DNA of 64,000 bases, from positions 62,001 through 126,000 of the forward strand of contig NZ_FTNT01000011.1 in NCBI RefSeq assembly GCF_900156495.1, given 5' to 3'. The notes under the pieces are model-generated. The model was not told the origin of the DNA. It worked only from the letters and a program-made list of their open reading frames with translations, and did no database searches. Origin of the DNA: Williamsia sterculiae (GTDB lineage Bacteria > Actinomycetota > Actinomycetes > Mycobacteriales > Mycobacteriaceae). Of the stretch, positions 44,738 to 54,951 are shown in pieces; the stretch's first letter is position 1, and each line of letters starts with the position of its first letter. The position numbers were made by a program, and so were the translations under genes.

Positions 44738-46921
44738 ATGTCAGATCGCGTGACGGTGAACGGCCTGCAGGTCGCACGAGTTCTCCACGACTTCATCAAT
44801 GACGAGGCGTTGTCGGGTACCGGAGTCGACGCCGATCAGTTCTGGTCCGGCGCGGCCGCGATCATCGGCGACCTCGCGCCGCGGAACGCGGAACTGCTCG
44901 GGGTGCGCGACTCGCTGCAGCAGCAGATCGACGACTGGCATCGTTCCCACCGGGACTTCGACCCCTCCGACGCCGAGGCGATGGCCGGGTACAAGCAGTT
45001 CCTGACCGATATCGGGTACCTCGTCGAGCAGCCCGAGGACTTCCAGATCACCACCGACAACGTGGATCGGGAGATCACCAGCACGGCCGGACCCCAGCTG
45101 GTGGTCCCCGTGCTCAACGCACGGTTCGCACTGAACGCCTCCAATGCGCGGTGGGGGTCCCTGTACGACGCGCTGTACGGCACCGACGCCATCCCGGAGA
45201 GCGACGGCGCCGAGAAGGGCACCTCGTACAACCGGGTGCGCGGCGACAAGGTGATCGCCTACGCGAAGGACTTCCTGGACAAGGCTGTTCCCCTCGAACA
45301 CGCCGGTTACGCCGACGTCCGCGGGTTCGCGGTGGTCGACGGGTCGCTGCAGGTGACGCTGGCCGACGACGCGATCTCCACGCTCGCCGATCCGTCGGCG
45401 TTCGTCGGGTACCGCGGCGAACCGACCGCGCCCACCTCGGTGTTGCTGCGCCACAACGGCCTGCACCTCGACATCGAGATCGACCCCGACTCCCCCATCG
45501 GGTCCACCGATCCGGCGGGCATCAAGGACGTCGTCGTCGAGTCCGCGATCACCACGATCATGGACTTCGAGGACTCGGTGGCCGCGGTCGACGCCGACGA
45601 CAAGGTGCTGGGGTACCGCAACTGGTTGGGACTCAACCGCGGTGACCTGGCCGAGGAGGTCGCCAAGGGCGGCAAGACCTTCACCCGCGTGCTCAACGCC
45701 AACCGCACCTACACCGCACCCGACGGCAGCGACCTCGAGCTGCACGGTCGGTCACTGCTGTTCGTGCGCAACGTCGGGCACCTGATGACCAACGACGCCA
45801 TCCTCACCGCCGACGGTCAGGAGGTTCCCGAGGGCATCCTCGATGCCCTGGTCACCGGTCTCATCGGTATCCACGGGACCTCCGCCGAGGGTCTGCAGAA
45901 CTCGCGCACCGGATCGATCTACATCGTGAAACCCAAGATGCACGGTCCCGACGAGGTCGCCTTCACCGTCGAGTTGTTCGGCCGGGTCGAGGAGGCCCTG
46001 GGCCTGCCGCGCAACACCCTCAAGGTGGGCATCATGGACGAGGAGCGTCGCACCACGCTCAACCTCAAGGCCGCCATCAACGCCGCCTCCGAACGGGTGG
46101 TGTTCATCAACACCGGCTTCCTGGACCGCACCGGAGACGAGATCCACACCTCGATGGAGGCCGGACCGGTGGTCCGCAAGGCCGACATGAAGGCGCAGAC
46201 CTGGATCAAGGCCTACGAGGACCACAACGTCGACACCGGATTGCACGCCGGGTTGCAGCACAAGGCGCAGATCGGCAAGGGGATGTGGGCGATGCCCGAT
46301 CTCATGCACGACATGCTGGAGCAGAAGATCGGCCACCCGCAGGCCGGTGCGAACACCGCCTGGGTGCCCTCACCGACCGCCGCCACCCTGCACGCGCTGC
46401 ACTACCACCTGGTGGACGTGTTCGAGCGGCAGGACGAGATCGCCAAGCGTGACCCGGCGTCCATCGATGAGCTGCTGACCATTCCGCTGGCCCCGTCCAC
46501 CGACTGGACCGACGAGGAGAAGCAGCAGGAACTCGACAACAACTGTCAGTCGATCCTGGGTTACGTGGTCCGCTGGATCGACGCCGGTGTGGGTTGCTCC
46601 AAGGTCCCCGACATCCATGATGTCGCGCTGATGGAGGACCGGGCCACCCTGCGCATCTCCAGCCAGTTGTTGGCCAACTGGCTGCGGCACGGAATCGTGT
46701 CCGCGGACGACATCACCGCCTCCCTGGAACGGATGGCGCCGGTGGTGGATCGGCAGAACGAGAAGGACCCCACCTACACGCCGATGGCACCGGACTTCGA
46801 CTCCAGCATCGCCTGGCAGGCGGCCAGGGAACTCATCCTCGAGGGCACCACGCAGCCGAGTGGCTACACCGAGCCGATCCTGCACCGCCGTCGGCGCGAG
46901 TACAAGGCCGCGAACGCCTGA
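44738..46921 (+). CDS. glcB: Malate synthase G
   Basis: A 727-residue monomeric malate synthase that condenses glyoxylate with acetyl-CoA to malate in the glyoxylate shunt. The motif [17 protein letters not shown], the block [18 protein letters not shown], and [17 protein letters not shown] with the catalytic and Mg ligands are present. The length fits isoform G. The ATG follows GGAGTGAGGGCGA. It is the Rv1837c orthologue, and gcvP and gcvH are nearby, so glycine- and glyoxylate-linked carbon flow is clustered here. Confidence 0.97.
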   Translation: MSDRVTVNGLQVARVLHDFINDEALSGTGVDADQFWSGAAAIIGDLAPRNAELLGVRDSLQQQIDDWHRSHRDFDPSDAEAMAGYKQFLTDIGYLVEQPEDFQITTDNVDREITSTAGPQLVVPVLNARFALNASNARWGSLYDALYGTDAIPESDGAEKGTSYNRVRGDKVIAYAKDFLDKAVPLEHAGYADVRGFAVVDGSLQVTLADDAISTLADPSAFVGYRGEPTAPTSVLLRHNGLHLDIEIDPDSPIGSTDPAGIKDVVVESAITTIMDFEDSVAAVDADDKVLGYRNWLGLNRGDLAEEVAKGGKTFTRVLNANRTYTAPDGSDLELHGRSLLFVRNVGHLMTNDAILTADGQEVPEGILDALVTGLIGIHGTSAEGLQNSRTGSIYIVKPKMHGPDEVAFTVELFGRVEEALGLPRNTLKVGIMDEERRTTLNLKAAINAASERVVFINTGFLDRTGDEIHTSMEAGPVVRKADMKAQTWIKAYEDHNVDTGLHAGLQHKAQIGKGMWAMPDLMHDMLEQKIGHPQAGANTAWVPSPTAATLHALHYHLVDVFERQDEIAKRDPASIDELLTIPLAPSTDWTDEEKQQELDNNCQSILGYVVRWIDAGVGCSKVPDIHDVALMEDRATLRISSQLLANWLRHGIVSADDITASLERMAPVVDRQNEKDPTYTPMAPDFDSSIAWQAARELILEGTTQPSGYTEPILHRRRREYKAANA

Positions 46922-46959
46922 CAGCACCGGGGTCCGACCCGGCCGTCGGCCGCCGATGG

Positions 46960-46990
46960 TTCGACCGCAGAGCCTGATTCGACCGCAGAG
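46960..46990 (+). repeat. 13-bp direct repeat before the Rv1836c-like gene
   Basis: TTCGACCGCAGAG occurs at 46960-46972 and again at 46978-46990, with an 18-bp period. The second copy runs into the GAGGAGGAC ribosome binding site. It may be a local duplication rather than a binding site. Confidence 0.5.
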
Positions 46991-47001
46991 GAGGACGCGG
47001 C

Positions 47002-48168
47002 GTGGGTAAGCACCGCTCGTCGGGGACCGCACGCCGCGGGGTGAGCCGTGGCCTGCTGGTGGCCATCGTCGCCGTGGTGGTGCTGGTGGTGGCCGGGGTG
47101 TTGTGGGCGCAGTTGGGTGACCGGATCACCGATCAGGGCAATGCCGACGCCGACCGGTGCGTCAAGGGCCCGCAGACTGTGTCGGTGGCGGTCGCCCCGG
47201 CGTTGGCCGACCCGCTCTCGTCGATCGCCACGACCTACAACGCCACCGCCCCCAAGGCGCGGGACCACTGCATCACCGTCGAGGTACGGCCGACCGATCC
47301 CAAGGTCACCCTCGACGCGCTCGCGGGCAACTGGGACCAGGCGTCGATGGGATCGTTCCCGGCCGCCTGGATCCCACCGTCGTCGTTGTGGAGTGCGCAG
47401 CTGGCCTCCACCAGGGCGGGTGTGGTCGCCGGGTCGCCGGAGTCGTTGACCACCTCACCGGTGGTGCTGGCGGTGTCCCGGGAGTTCGCCTCGACCGCGG
47501 GGTCGAAGGTCGCGTGGCTGGACCTGCCGACGTTGCAGACACGGGACAATGCGTTGGACGCCCTGGGGTTGCGGGGCTGGGGCAGCCTGCGCATGGCGGT
47601 ACCCGGTGGCCCGGAGTCCGACGCCGGGTTGCTGGCCGCCCAGGCGGTGGCCGCCGCGGTGTCGCGCTCGACGACCGGTCCGCTGTCCGGTGCCGACGTC
47701 GGGTCGCCGAGGGTGACGACCACCCTGCGGGATCTCGTCCGGCGGGCACCGGCCGCGCCGAACGGAACGATCAGCGGTGCGGTGAAGGCCATCGGCTCCG
47801 GCACCCCGGCGTCGGGGGCGGTGCACGCGGTCGCGACCACCGAGCAGGGCCTCTATGCGCTGACGCGCGCCGACCCCGCGCTCGACGTCGCCGAGATCCT
47901 GCCGAGCGGTGCCACCCCCATCGCCGACTACCCGGTGGTGACCCTGACCGGATCGCACGTCGACGCCACGGCGGGCGACGCCGTCACCGACTTCGTCACC
48001 TTCCTGCGTCGCGCGGAGCAGCAGAAGACCCTGGCGTCCGACGGGTTCCGGGCCGCGGCACCGCTGCCGCAGTCCACCGCCGCGGTGACCTTCCCGGCCG
48101 TCGACACCCCGTTGGCCGCACCCGAGGCGGCCGCCGCGGCCGCGCTCACCCGCATCGTCGACCGCTGA
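47002..48168 (+). CDS. Membrane-anchored periplasmic-binding-fold protein (Rv1836c-like, no VWA domain)
   Basis: A 388-residue envelope protein: a basic N-terminus, one transmembrane helix at about residues 18-38 (LLVAIVAVVVLVVAGVLWA), then an extracytoplasmic domain with solute-binding-protein features (VSVAVAPALADPLSSIATTYN; NWDQASMGSFPAAWIPPSSLW). There is no lipobox. M. tuberculosis Rv1836c, at the same position, additionally carries a C-terminal von Willebrand A domain; here the protein stops after the binding domain. The ligand is unknown. GTG 47002 is used. Confidence 0.75.
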   Translation: MGKHRSSGTARRGVSRGLLVAIVAVVVLVVAGVLWAQLGDRITDQGNADADRCVKGPQTVSVAVAPALADPLSSIATTYNATAPKARDHCITVEVRPTDPKVTLDALAGNWDQASMGSFPAAWIPPSSLWSAQLASTRAGVVAGSPESLTTSPVVLAVSREFASTAGSKVAWLDLPTLQTRDNALDALGLRGWGSLRMAVPGGPESDAGLLAAQAVAAAVSRSTTGPLSGADVGSPRVTTTLRDLVRRAPAAPNGTISGAVKAIGSGTPASGAVHAVATTEQGLYALTRADPALDVAEILPSGATPIADYPVVTLTGSHVDATAGDAVTDFVTFLRRAEQQKTLASDGFRAAAPLPQSTAAVTFPAVDTPLAAPEAAAAAALTRIVDR

Positions 48169-48185
48169 TCAGTCGCGGTCGCCGC

Positions 48186-51020
48186 CTAGACCGGTTCGCT
48201 GAACGCCTCGAGCGGTGGGCAACTGCAGACGAGATTGCGATCGCCGAACGCACCGTCGATCCGCCGCACCGACGGCCACACCTTCTCCCGCGCACCCGTG
48301 GACGGGAGGCCGTTGGGGTACACGGCCTGGAATCTGCTGTATGGACGGTCCCAGTCCTCGGCGACGAGGCATTCGGCGGTGTGCGGCGCGCCGCGCAACG
48401 GGCTGTCCTCCACCGACCACTCCCCCTCGGCCACCTGGTCGATCTCACCGCGGATGGCGATCATCGCGTCACAGAAGGCGTCGATCTCGTCGAGGTTCTC
48501 GCTCTCGGTGGGTTCCACCATCAGGGTGCCCGCGACCGGGAAGCTCATGGTCGGCGCGTGGAACCCGTAGTCGGCGAGACGCTTGGCCACGTCGTCGACG
48601 GTGACACCGGTGCGCTTGCTGATCTCGCGCAGGTCGAGGATGCACTCGTGTGCCACCAACCCGTTCTCTCCGGTGTAGAGCACCGGGAAGTGGTCGCGAA
48701 GCCGCGCGGCGACGTAGTTGGCGGCCGCGATCGCGGTGAGCGTCGCCCTGCGCAATCCGCCGGCTCCCATCATGCGGATGTAGGCGTAGGTGATCGGCAG
48801 GATCGACGCCGACCCGTAGGGCGCCGCGGCGATGGTGGGACCGTCGCCCAGACCGGGTGCCAGTGGGTGCCCGGGCAGGAACTGCGACAGATGCTCGCGC
48901 ACGGCAACCGGACCCACGCCCGGCCCGCCACCCCCGTGCGGGATGCAGAACGTCTTGTGCAGGTTCAGATGGCTGACGTCGCCGCCGAACCGGCCCGGCC
49001 GGGCGAGCCCGACCAACGCGTTCAGGTTCGCACCGTCCACGTACACCTGACCGCCTGCATCGTGCACGGCGCCACACACGTCGGTGACGTCGTGTTCGAA
49101 CACCCCGTGGGTGGACGGGTAGGTGATCATGATCGCCGCGAGCCGCTCGGCGTGGGCGTCGATCTTCGCGCGCAGGTCGTCGACGTCGACGTCGCCGTTG
49201 TCGCGGCAGGCGACCACCACCACTCGCATCCCGGCCATCACCGCCGACGCGGCGTTGGTGCCGTGCGCACTCGACGGGATCAGACAGATGTCACGGTTCT
49301 CGTCACCGCGCGACAGGTGGTACTTACGGATGGCGAGAAGTCCCGCGTACTCGCCCTGCGACCCGGCGTTGGGTTGCAGACTGACCCGGTCGTATCCGGT
49401 GATGTCACACAACCACCCCTCCAGGGTGGTGATGAGCTGCAGGTATCCGGGCACGTCCTGGGCGGGGGCGAACGGGTGGATCGCCGAGAATCCCGGCCAG
49501 GTGATCGACTCCATCTCCGCGGTCGCGTTCAGTTTCATCGTGCACGAGCCCAGCGGGATCATGCTGCGGTCCAGCGCGATGTCCTTGTCCGACAGCCGAC
49601 GCAGGTAGCGCAGCATGGCGGTCTCGGTGCGGTATCGGTTGAACGCCGGGTGGGTCAGGTACTCAGAGGTGCGGTCGGCGATGTCGACGGCCGCCGCGGT
49701 CTCGTCGGAGGGCGTGACGTCGAAGGCGTCCAGCACGGCGGCCACGTGGTCGTCGGTGGTGAGCTCATCGCAGGCGATGCTCACGTGGTCGTCGTCGACG
49801 AAGCGCAGGTTGATGCCGTGGTTCTTGGCCGCGTTGACCACCGACGCCGCACGGTCGGGCACGTGCGCCAGCACGGTGTCGAAGAAGCGGGCGTGCACCA
49901 CCGCGGCACCGAGCGCCGCGGCGATGGTCTCGGCATGCGCGTGCACCCGCGCGGCGATGGCCCGTAGCCCGTCGGGTCCGTGATAGCCGGCGTACATGGC
50001 GGCGAGCACCGCGAGCAGCACCTGGGCGGTGCAGATGTTGCTCGTCGCCTTCTCCCGACGGATGTGCTGCTCCCGGGTCTGCAACGACAGTCGGTAGGCG
50101 AGGTTGCCGTCGGCGTCCTTGGACACGCCCACCAGGCGGCCGGGCAGCTGACGCGCGTGACGGCTGTGCACGGCCAGATATCCCGCGTGCGGTCCTCCGA
50201 AGCCCATCGGCACCCCGAAACGCTGGGTGGTGCCGAAGCACGCGTCGGCCCCGGCCTCACCGGGCGGGGTGATGAGGGTCATGGCCAGCAGGTCGGCACC
50301 GACCGCGACCAGAGCACCGCGGTCGTGCGCGGCCGCGATCACCGCCGCCGTGTCGGCCACCCGACCGGAGGCACCGGGGGTCTGCAGCAGCACCCCGAAG
50401 AACTCTCCGTCGGGCAGGCCCGCGGTGAGGTCGGCGTACACCACCTCGATGCCCAGGGGCTCGGCCCGCGTCTCGATGATCGCCGCGGTCTGCGGGAAGA
50501 CGTCGGTGTCCACGAGAAACCTCGGCGACTTGTTCTTCCCCGCGCGGCGCAGCAAGGTCATCGCCTCGGCGGCGGCGGTGCCCTCGTCGAGCATGGAGGC
50601 GTTGGCCACCTCCATCCCGGTGAGATCGGCGACCATGGTCTGGAAGTTGAGCAGCGCCTCGAGTCGGCCCTGGCTGATCTCCGGCTGGTAGGGCGTGTAC
50701 GCGGTGTACCAGGCAGGGTTCTCGATGATGTTGCGCAGCAGCACCGGCGGGGTGAGGGTGCCGTAGTACCCCAGCCCGATCATCGTGGTGGCCACGGTGT
50801 TGGCTGCGGCGAGGTCGGCGAGTTCGGCGAGGATCCCCACCTCCGACAACGCGGGAGGCAACGCGTCGAGGCCGTTGGCCGCGGCACCGTCGGCGATCGC
50901 CGACGGGACCACCGCGCGACCCAGGTCGTCGAGGGAGTCGATGTTCAGCGTCTGCAGGATGCGGGCGATCTCGCCGGCATCGGGGCCGACGTGACGGTCG
51001 GCGAAGTCGGTGTGCACCAC
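48186..51020 (-). CDS. gcvP: Glycine dehydrogenase (decarboxylating), P-protein
   Basis: A 944-residue homodimeric-type P-protein of the glycine cleavage system. It uses pyridoxal phosphate to decarboxylate glycine and passes the aminomethyl group to lipoylated GcvH (gene at 58.1 kb). The PLP lysine is in [18 protein letters not shown], with HGTNAASA upstream. Normal length is about 950. It begins at GTG 51020 behind CGGAGGT with a 6-base spacer, and is controlled by a tandem glycine riboswitch upstream. It corresponds to Rv1832 (gcvB). Confidence 0.97.
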   Translation of the reverse strand: MVHTDFADRHVGPDAGEIARILQTLNIDSLDDLGRAVVPSAIADGAAANGLDALPPALSEVGILAELADLAAANTVATTMIGLGYYGTLTPPVLLRNIIENPAWYTAYTPYQPEISQGRLEALLNFQTMVADLTGMEVANASMLDEGTAAAEAMTLLRRAGKNKSPRFLVDTDVFPQTAAIIETRAEPLGIEVVYADLTAGLPDGEFFGVLLQTPGASGRVADTAAVIAAAHDRGALVAVGADLLAMTLITPPGEAGADACFGTTQRFGVPMGFGGPHAGYLAVHSRHARQLPGRLVGVSKDADGNLAYRLSLQTREQHIRREKATSNICTAQVLLAVLAAMYAGYHGPDGLRAIAARVHAHAETIAAALGAAVVHARFFDTVLAHVPDRAASVVNAAKNHGINLRFVDDDHVSIACDELTTDDHVAAVLDAFDVTPSDETAAAVDIADRTSEYLTHPAFNRYRTETAMLRYLRRLSDKDIALDRSMIPLGSCTMKLNATAEMESITWPGFSAIHPFAPAQDVPGYLQLITTLEGWLCDITGYDRVSLQPNAGSQGEYAGLLAIRKYHLSRGDENRDICLIPSSAHGTNAASAVMAGMRVVVVACRDNGDVDVDDLRAKIDAHAERLAAIMITYPSTHGVFEHDVTDVCGAVHDAGGQVYVDGANLNALVGLARPGRFGGDVSHLNLHKTFCIPHGGGGPGVGPVAVREHLSQFLPGHPLAPGLGDGPTIAAAPYGSASILPITYAYIRMMGAGGLRRATLTAIAAANYVAARLRDHFPVLYTGENGLVAHECILDLREISKRTGVTVDDVAKRLADYGFHAPTMSFPVAGTLMVEPTESENLDEIDAFCDAMIAIRGEIDQVAEGEWSVEDSPLRGAPHTAECLVAEDWDRPYSRFQAVYPNGLPSTGAREKVWPSVRRIDGAFGDRNLVCSCPPLEAFSEPV

Positions 51021-51111
51021 GGGCGGACCTCCGGGCTCGGCATCGGCCGCGGCGTGCCGGGCGATGCGATGGGCGATCCTCCCCCTCTGTCATGTCCCGG
51101 ACGCGGATGCG

Positions 51112-51283
51112 GGCGGGACGCCTGAGAGATTCAGCCCGGGTAGGGCCTTTCACCGTGGGCGGGCGACGGGTCGCCACTTTCCAGAGTCGTCGGTCGCGAC
51201 ACGGTCCGGGTGCCTGAGAGTTTGACGGGGAGGTGTTGCTCCTTCGGCGGTCATCCGGATTCCGGATGACGCTCTCCCGTGTC
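51112..51283 (-). promoter_or_regulatory. Tandem glycine riboswitch controlling gcvP
   Basis: Two glycine aptamers read on the minus strand. Aptamer 1 (51283-51198) is closed by GACACGG/CCGTGTC and contains GGGAGAGCG, GCCGAAGGAGCAA and CTCTCAGGCACCCGGACC, textbook type-1 glycine motifs. Aptamer 2 (about 51190-51112) has CTCTGGAAAG, CACGGTGAAAGGCC and ATCTCTCAGGCGTCCCG and is more diverged. A TACACT -10-like box is at 51305-51300. The expression platform must lie in the 90 bases before the GTG at 51020. Glycine should turn gcvP on. Confidence 0.93.
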
Positions 51284-51299
51284 GCAGCGACGTGACATC

Positions 51300-51305
51300 A
51301 GTGTA
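51300..51305 (-). promoter_or_regulatory. -10 box for the gcvP riboswitch transcript
   Basis: TACACT on the minus strand is placed to start transcription near 51293, about ten bases ahead of the first aptamer. The -35 region is poor. Confidence 0.45.
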
Positions 51306-51372
51306 GTCGGGTGCGCGTGTGTGGTCCGGGTGGCGTGCCCGAGGGGCCGATCACGGGTCGACCCGCCCCGTG

Positions 51373-52146
51373 TCACCGCTCCAGCACCAGTCCGAAGTGC
51401 TCGGCGAACGCCTGCACACCACGGTCGGTGACGGCAAGCGCACGATAGGTCGGCAGCGGATCCACCCAACCGGCGCTCAGCGCCCGGTCGTACAACCCGC
51501 GGCCGAGCCGGCCGGCCAGGTGGTGGCGCGTCTCGGTCCAGTCGACGCAGTAGCGGACCAGTGGCCGACGGCCCACGGGCAGCTCGATGCCGATGTCGGC
51601 GATGAAGTCCCGACCGGCATCCGACAGTTGATAGTCGTGGTCGTTGCCGGGAGCCGCGGGACGGTCCCCACCACCCCGGGCCGGATCCAGCCGACCGTCA
51701 CCACCGGTGAGGTAGCCGTACTCGAGCATCCCGCGCATCATCCCGACACCCACATGCCCCGCGATGTGGTCGTAACAGGTGCGCGCCACCCGCAGCTTGT
51801 CGGCACGGCGACTCCCCCGGAACGAGTTCACCTGTTGTGCGGGGGCAAGCTCGATCAGCCGTTCCAATGCCTCGGCCACCTGGTCACCGGCGAGCCGGTA
51901 GTGGCGGTGCCGTCCATCGATCCGCGCGACGACCAGACCGCCGTCGCTCAGACGCCGCAGATGTTCACTCGCGGTCGACCGGCTGACGCCCGCCTCGGCG
52001 GCCAATACGCTCGCCGACAACTCACGGCCTCCGGACAGCGCCAGGAGGATCCTGCCGCGAGCTCGGTCACCGATGAGTTCCGCGACGGCGGCGAGATCGG
52101 CGTCCCCGCCCCGCGGCGACACCCGATGATGCGTCGACCCGGTCAC
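51373..52146 (-). CDS. ArsR-family winged-helix regulator with C-terminal extension
   Basis: A 257-residue regulator. The ArsR HTH is at about residues 24-90 (ALSGGRELSASVLAAEAGVSRSTASEHLRRL and GRHRHYRLAG). The roughly 150-residue C-terminal part has no metal-ligand pattern that I can recognise and probably senses a ligand. The GTG at 52146 overlaps the MFS gene stop by four bases (GTGA), so the two are cotranslated and the regulator likely controls the transporter. Confidence 0.83.
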   Translation of the reverse strand: MTGSTHHRVSPRGGDADLAAVAELIGDRARGRILLALSGGRELSASVLAAEAGVSRSTASEHLRRLSDGGLVVARIDGRHRHYRLAGDQVAEALERLIELAPAQQVNSFRGSRRADKLRVARTCYDHIAGHVGVGMMRGMLEYGYLTGGDGRLDPARGGGDRPAAPGNDHDYQLSDAGRDFIADIGIELPVGRRPLVRYCVDWTETRHHLAGRLGRGLYDRALSAGWVDPLPTYRALAVTDRGVQAFAEHFGLVLER

Positions 52147-53528
52147 GAACCCTCCTCCCTGGTGGCGGCGACCGCGGAGGCACAGGCGATGGCGAGAACG
52201 ATCGTCGCGAGCAGCGCGGCGACCGCGAGCCCGTACCGGTACCCGAGCCCGTTGAGGATCGCACCCATCATCGCCACTCCCAGGGCACCGCCGATCTGGC
52301 GCGTGGTGTTCAATCCGCCGCCGGCGAGTCCGGCACGATCAGCAGCCACGGCACCGAGCGCCACCGAGGTCATGGCGGGCATCGACAGTGACACGAGCCC
52401 GCACATCGCGAGACCGGTGATGATGTACCCGGGTGACCGCAACAGCGCACCGGTACCGATGCCGACTGTACCGACGGCCCCCAGCACCAGACCGATGACC
52501 ATCGGGTACCGAGGGCCGCACCGCGCGGTGAGCGCTCCGCTGGCCGTGGCCCCGACGAATACGATCGTTGCCATCGGCACCGTGGCGAATCCGCCGCTCA
52601 GAGCACCGAATCCATGCGCCTTCTGCAGGGTCAGCGTGACGCAGAGCAGCGAACCGTACATCGCGAAGTTGAAGCCGAAGCCCGTCACCATCGTCCAGTG
52701 CAGCGCGGGTCGGGCGAGCACGCTGCGCGGTAGCAGCGGATGAGGTGTCCTTCGCTCGACTCCGACGAAGACGACGAATGCGACCGCGGCGAGCACCACC
52801 AACAGCACCGTCGCGACCACTCGTCCCTGGCCGCCCGCGATGATGCCGGCCACCACCGCCGCCAGACCTGCGGCCGCGACCAGGCTCCCGGTGCGATCGA
52901 GTGGGCGGTCCTGCGGCCGGTCGTGTGGTGCGGTGATGGCAACGGTCCCGCCCACGACGAGCGCGACCGGGACGTTCATCCAGAAGATCGACTGCCAGCC
53001 GATCGTGCTGATCAGTGCCCCGCCGACCAACGGGCCCGCCGCGAACCCGAGGGTGGCGATACCACCCCAGATCCCGAGAGCCCGGGCGCGTTGGTGACGC
53101 TCGGGGTAGAGCTCACCGACCAACGCGAGCGACGCCGGGAGCATGGCCGCGGCTCCGACCCCCTGGATCACCCGCGCCGCGAGCAACACCGACCATCCGG
53201 TGGCCAGTCCCGCGGCCACGGAAGCGAACGCGAACAACGCGAATCCGGCCACACAGACTCGGCGGTGACCGAAGCGATCTGCCGCGGCTCCGCCGATGAG
53301 CAACAGTGATGCGAAGGGGACGGCGTACGCCTCGACCAACCACTGGCTGAGGCCGAGATCGCCGCCGAGGTCACGTCCGATGGTGTCCAGCGCGACGTTG
53401 ACGACGGTGGCGTCGAGTTGCACGACGCCGAAGGTGAGCGACAGCGCGATGAGCGCAACAGCACGTACCGGGCCGCGGGCGCTGTTCACCGGTGTCGAGG
53501 TCGCGATGGAATCGTTGCGGGTGGCCAT
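52143..53528 (-). CDS. MFS drug efflux transporter (DHA2/EmrB type)
   Basis: A 461-residue, about 14-helix major facilitator. Motif D1 appears as LDATVVNVAL, motif A as DRFGHRR and the antiporter motif C as LGFAAGPLVGGAL, all typical of proton-coupled drug export in the DHA2 family. It begins at ATG 53528 and shares a 108-bp divergent region with the AraC gene. Its own coupled regulator (ArsR type) follows. The substrate is unknown. Confidence 0.88.
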   Translation of the reverse strand: MATRNDSIATSTPVNSARGPVRAVALIALSLTFGVVQLDATVVNVALDTIGRDLGGDLGLSQWLVEAYAVPFASLLLIGGAAADRFGHRRVCVAGFALFAFASVAAGLATGWSVLLAARVIQGVGAAAMLPASLALVGELYPERHQRARALGIWGGIATLGFAAGPLVGGALISTIGWQSIFWMNVPVALVVGGTVAITAPHDRPQDRPLDRTGSLVAAAGLAAVVAGIIAGGQGRVVATVLLVVLAAVAFVVFVGVERRTPHPLLPRSVLARPALHWTMVTGFGFNFAMYGSLLCVTLTLQKAHGFGALSGGFATVPMATIVFVGATASGALTARCGPRYPMVIGLVLGAVGTVGIGTGALLRSPGYIITGLAMCGLVSLSMPAMTSVALGAVAADRAGLAGGGLNTTRQIGGALGVAMMGAILNGLGYRYGLAVAALLATIVLAIACASAVAATREEGS

Positions 53529-53636
53529 GTCCCCATCGTCGGGCCAGAACGATTCGGTGCCGCCCGAAGTATCGCGTCACACACGACTCCCGCGACAGCC
53601 GTCGCGATCCGGCCCGGGCCGTCCCATACTGAGGTC

Positions 53637-54512
53637 ATGCCGTCCGGGCAGTTGGAGTTCACCACGACCCCGCCGGGATCCGTCCCGGGCGCGTCGAGCT
53701 GCGTCGGCTACCGCGCCGCCGGCGTCGAGCCGGGGACGCACCTCGGCGTGCCCAGCGCATCGCTGACCTTCATCCTCAGCGTCGACGGCCCGGTCGTCGG
53801 TGCCTGGTCGGGTGACGATCTGGCCGCCGGACGGGTCTCGACGTCCGACATCGTGCTGTCCGGACTGCACACCGGCGCGGCGCACATCGTGCAACCCAGC
53901 CGACAGGAAGGCGTCCAGCTCGCGGTCGACCCGCTGGCCTGCCGGGCGGTGTTCGGGGTGCCGGTCGCCGAGCTGACCGGACCGATCAGCATGCCGGAGG
54001 TACTGGGCCGCCGTGACCACGAGTTGTGGGAGCGGGTCGGTGACGCCGCCGGGTGGGAACAGCGGTTCGCACTCGTCGCCGATCGGTTCCGCGCCGCCGC
54101 CGCGAACGCCGAGCACTCGACACTCGCGCCGGGCCGGCGGGCGCGCACCGACGTCGTCGCGGCCTGGCGGATCCTGCGGACGCGTCGCGGCGCGATCGCC
54201 GTCGAGTCGGTGGCCCAGCGGGTGGCGTTGTCGCCACGCCAACTCCGCACCGAGTTCACCCGCGAGTTCGGTGTCACCCCCAAGCAGGCGGCCCGGTTGA
54301 TGCGGTTCGAGCACGCGCTGGGCCGGATCACCGCCGCGGTACGTGCCGGTCGCACGCCGTCGTTGGCCGGGGTTGCCGCGGATTGCGGTTACGCCGACCA
54401 CGCGCACCTCACCCGCGAGGTGGGCGCGTTCCTCGGTGTGACGCCGACCGAGTGGATTGCCGCCGAGCGCCGAAACATTCAAGCCGGCGGGCACACCTAT
54501 CACGAAGACTGA
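53637..54512 (+). CDS. AraC-family transcriptional regulator
   Basis: A 291-residue AraC/XylS regulator. The two C-terminal HTH motifs are at about residues 205-285 (AIAVESVAQRVALSPRQLRTEFTREFGVTPKQAARLMRFEHAL, then VAADCGYADHAHLTREVGAFLGVTPTEW). The N-terminal domain is a cupin-like ligand domain. A CATACT -10-like box lies seven bases before the ATG, suggesting a leaderless mRNA. It is divergent from the MFS gene and four bases ahead of a VOC gene, so it probably regulates that VOC gene, the transporter or both. Confidence 0.87.
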   Translation: MPSGQLEFTTTPPGSVPGASSCVGYRAAGVEPGTHLGVPSASLTFILSVDGPVVGAWSGDDLAAGRVSTSDIVLSGLHTGAAHIVQPSRQEGVQLAVDPLACRAVFGVPVAELTGPISMPEVLGRRDHELWERVGDAAGWEQRFALVADRFRAAAANAEHSTLAPGRRARTDVVAAWRILRTRRGAIAVESVAQRVALSPRQLRTEFTREFGVTPKQAARLMRFEHALGRITAAVRAGRTPSLAGVAADCGYADHAHLTREVGAFLGVTPTEWIAAERRNIQAGGHTYHED

Positions 54513-54516
54513 CGAC

Positions 54517-54936
54517 ATGAACAACACTGCAGACGACAACACCGCCTCGACCCACCCCGGCGTCTTCCCGACCTTTCAGGCCCACGACGCCGACGCCCAG
54601 CTGCGCTTCCTCACCGACCTCGGATTCGTGGAGAACGTCGTCTACCGGGACGGGGATCAGATCGCACACGCCCAGCTCGATTGGCCCGGGGGCGGCAGCA
54701 TCATGTTCGGCAGCCACAAGCCCGGGGCAGAGTGGTCTCGTGAACCGGGCACCGCGGGGACCTACCTGGTGGCGACCGATGTGGCCGAGCTGTTCGATCG
54801 GGCCGAGCGTCTCGGCGCGACGATCATCCGTCCGTTGCAGGACACCGACTACGGTTCGCGCGAGTTCACCATCGCCGATCCGGAGGGCAACCTGTGGTCG
54901 ATCGGCACCTACGCCGGAGAACCATCGAAGGCCTGA
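54517..54936 (+). CDS. VOC-family protein
   Basis: A 139-residue vicinal-oxygen-chelate protein. The N-terminal strand FPTFQAHDADAQLRFLTDLGFVE and the C-terminal REFTIADPEGNLWSIGTY (DPEGN turn with the metal-binding Glu region) are typical of the YycE/PhnB-like glyoxalase superfamily. It starts at ATG 54517, four bases after the AraC stop, so it is in the same operon; a role in detoxifying or binding a compound sensed by AraC is inferred. It converges on resR 15 bases away. Confidence 0.82.
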   Translation: MNNTADDNTASTHPGVFPTFQAHDADAQLRFLTDLGFVENVVYRDGDQIAHAQLDWPGGGSIMFGSHKPGAEWSREPGTAGTYLVATDVAELFDRAERLGATIIRPLQDTDYGSREFTIADPEGNLWSIGTYAGEPSKA

Positions 54937-54951
54937 TCCCCGCGCCGCGCC

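Noticed and set aside
47157-49967. A 936-codon plus-strand frame antisense to gcvP
   Set aside because: It is an artefact of high GC in the third codon position: it covers the end of the Rv1836c-like gene and most of gcvP in the opposite strand, with Arg/Gly/Val-rich composition and no domain.
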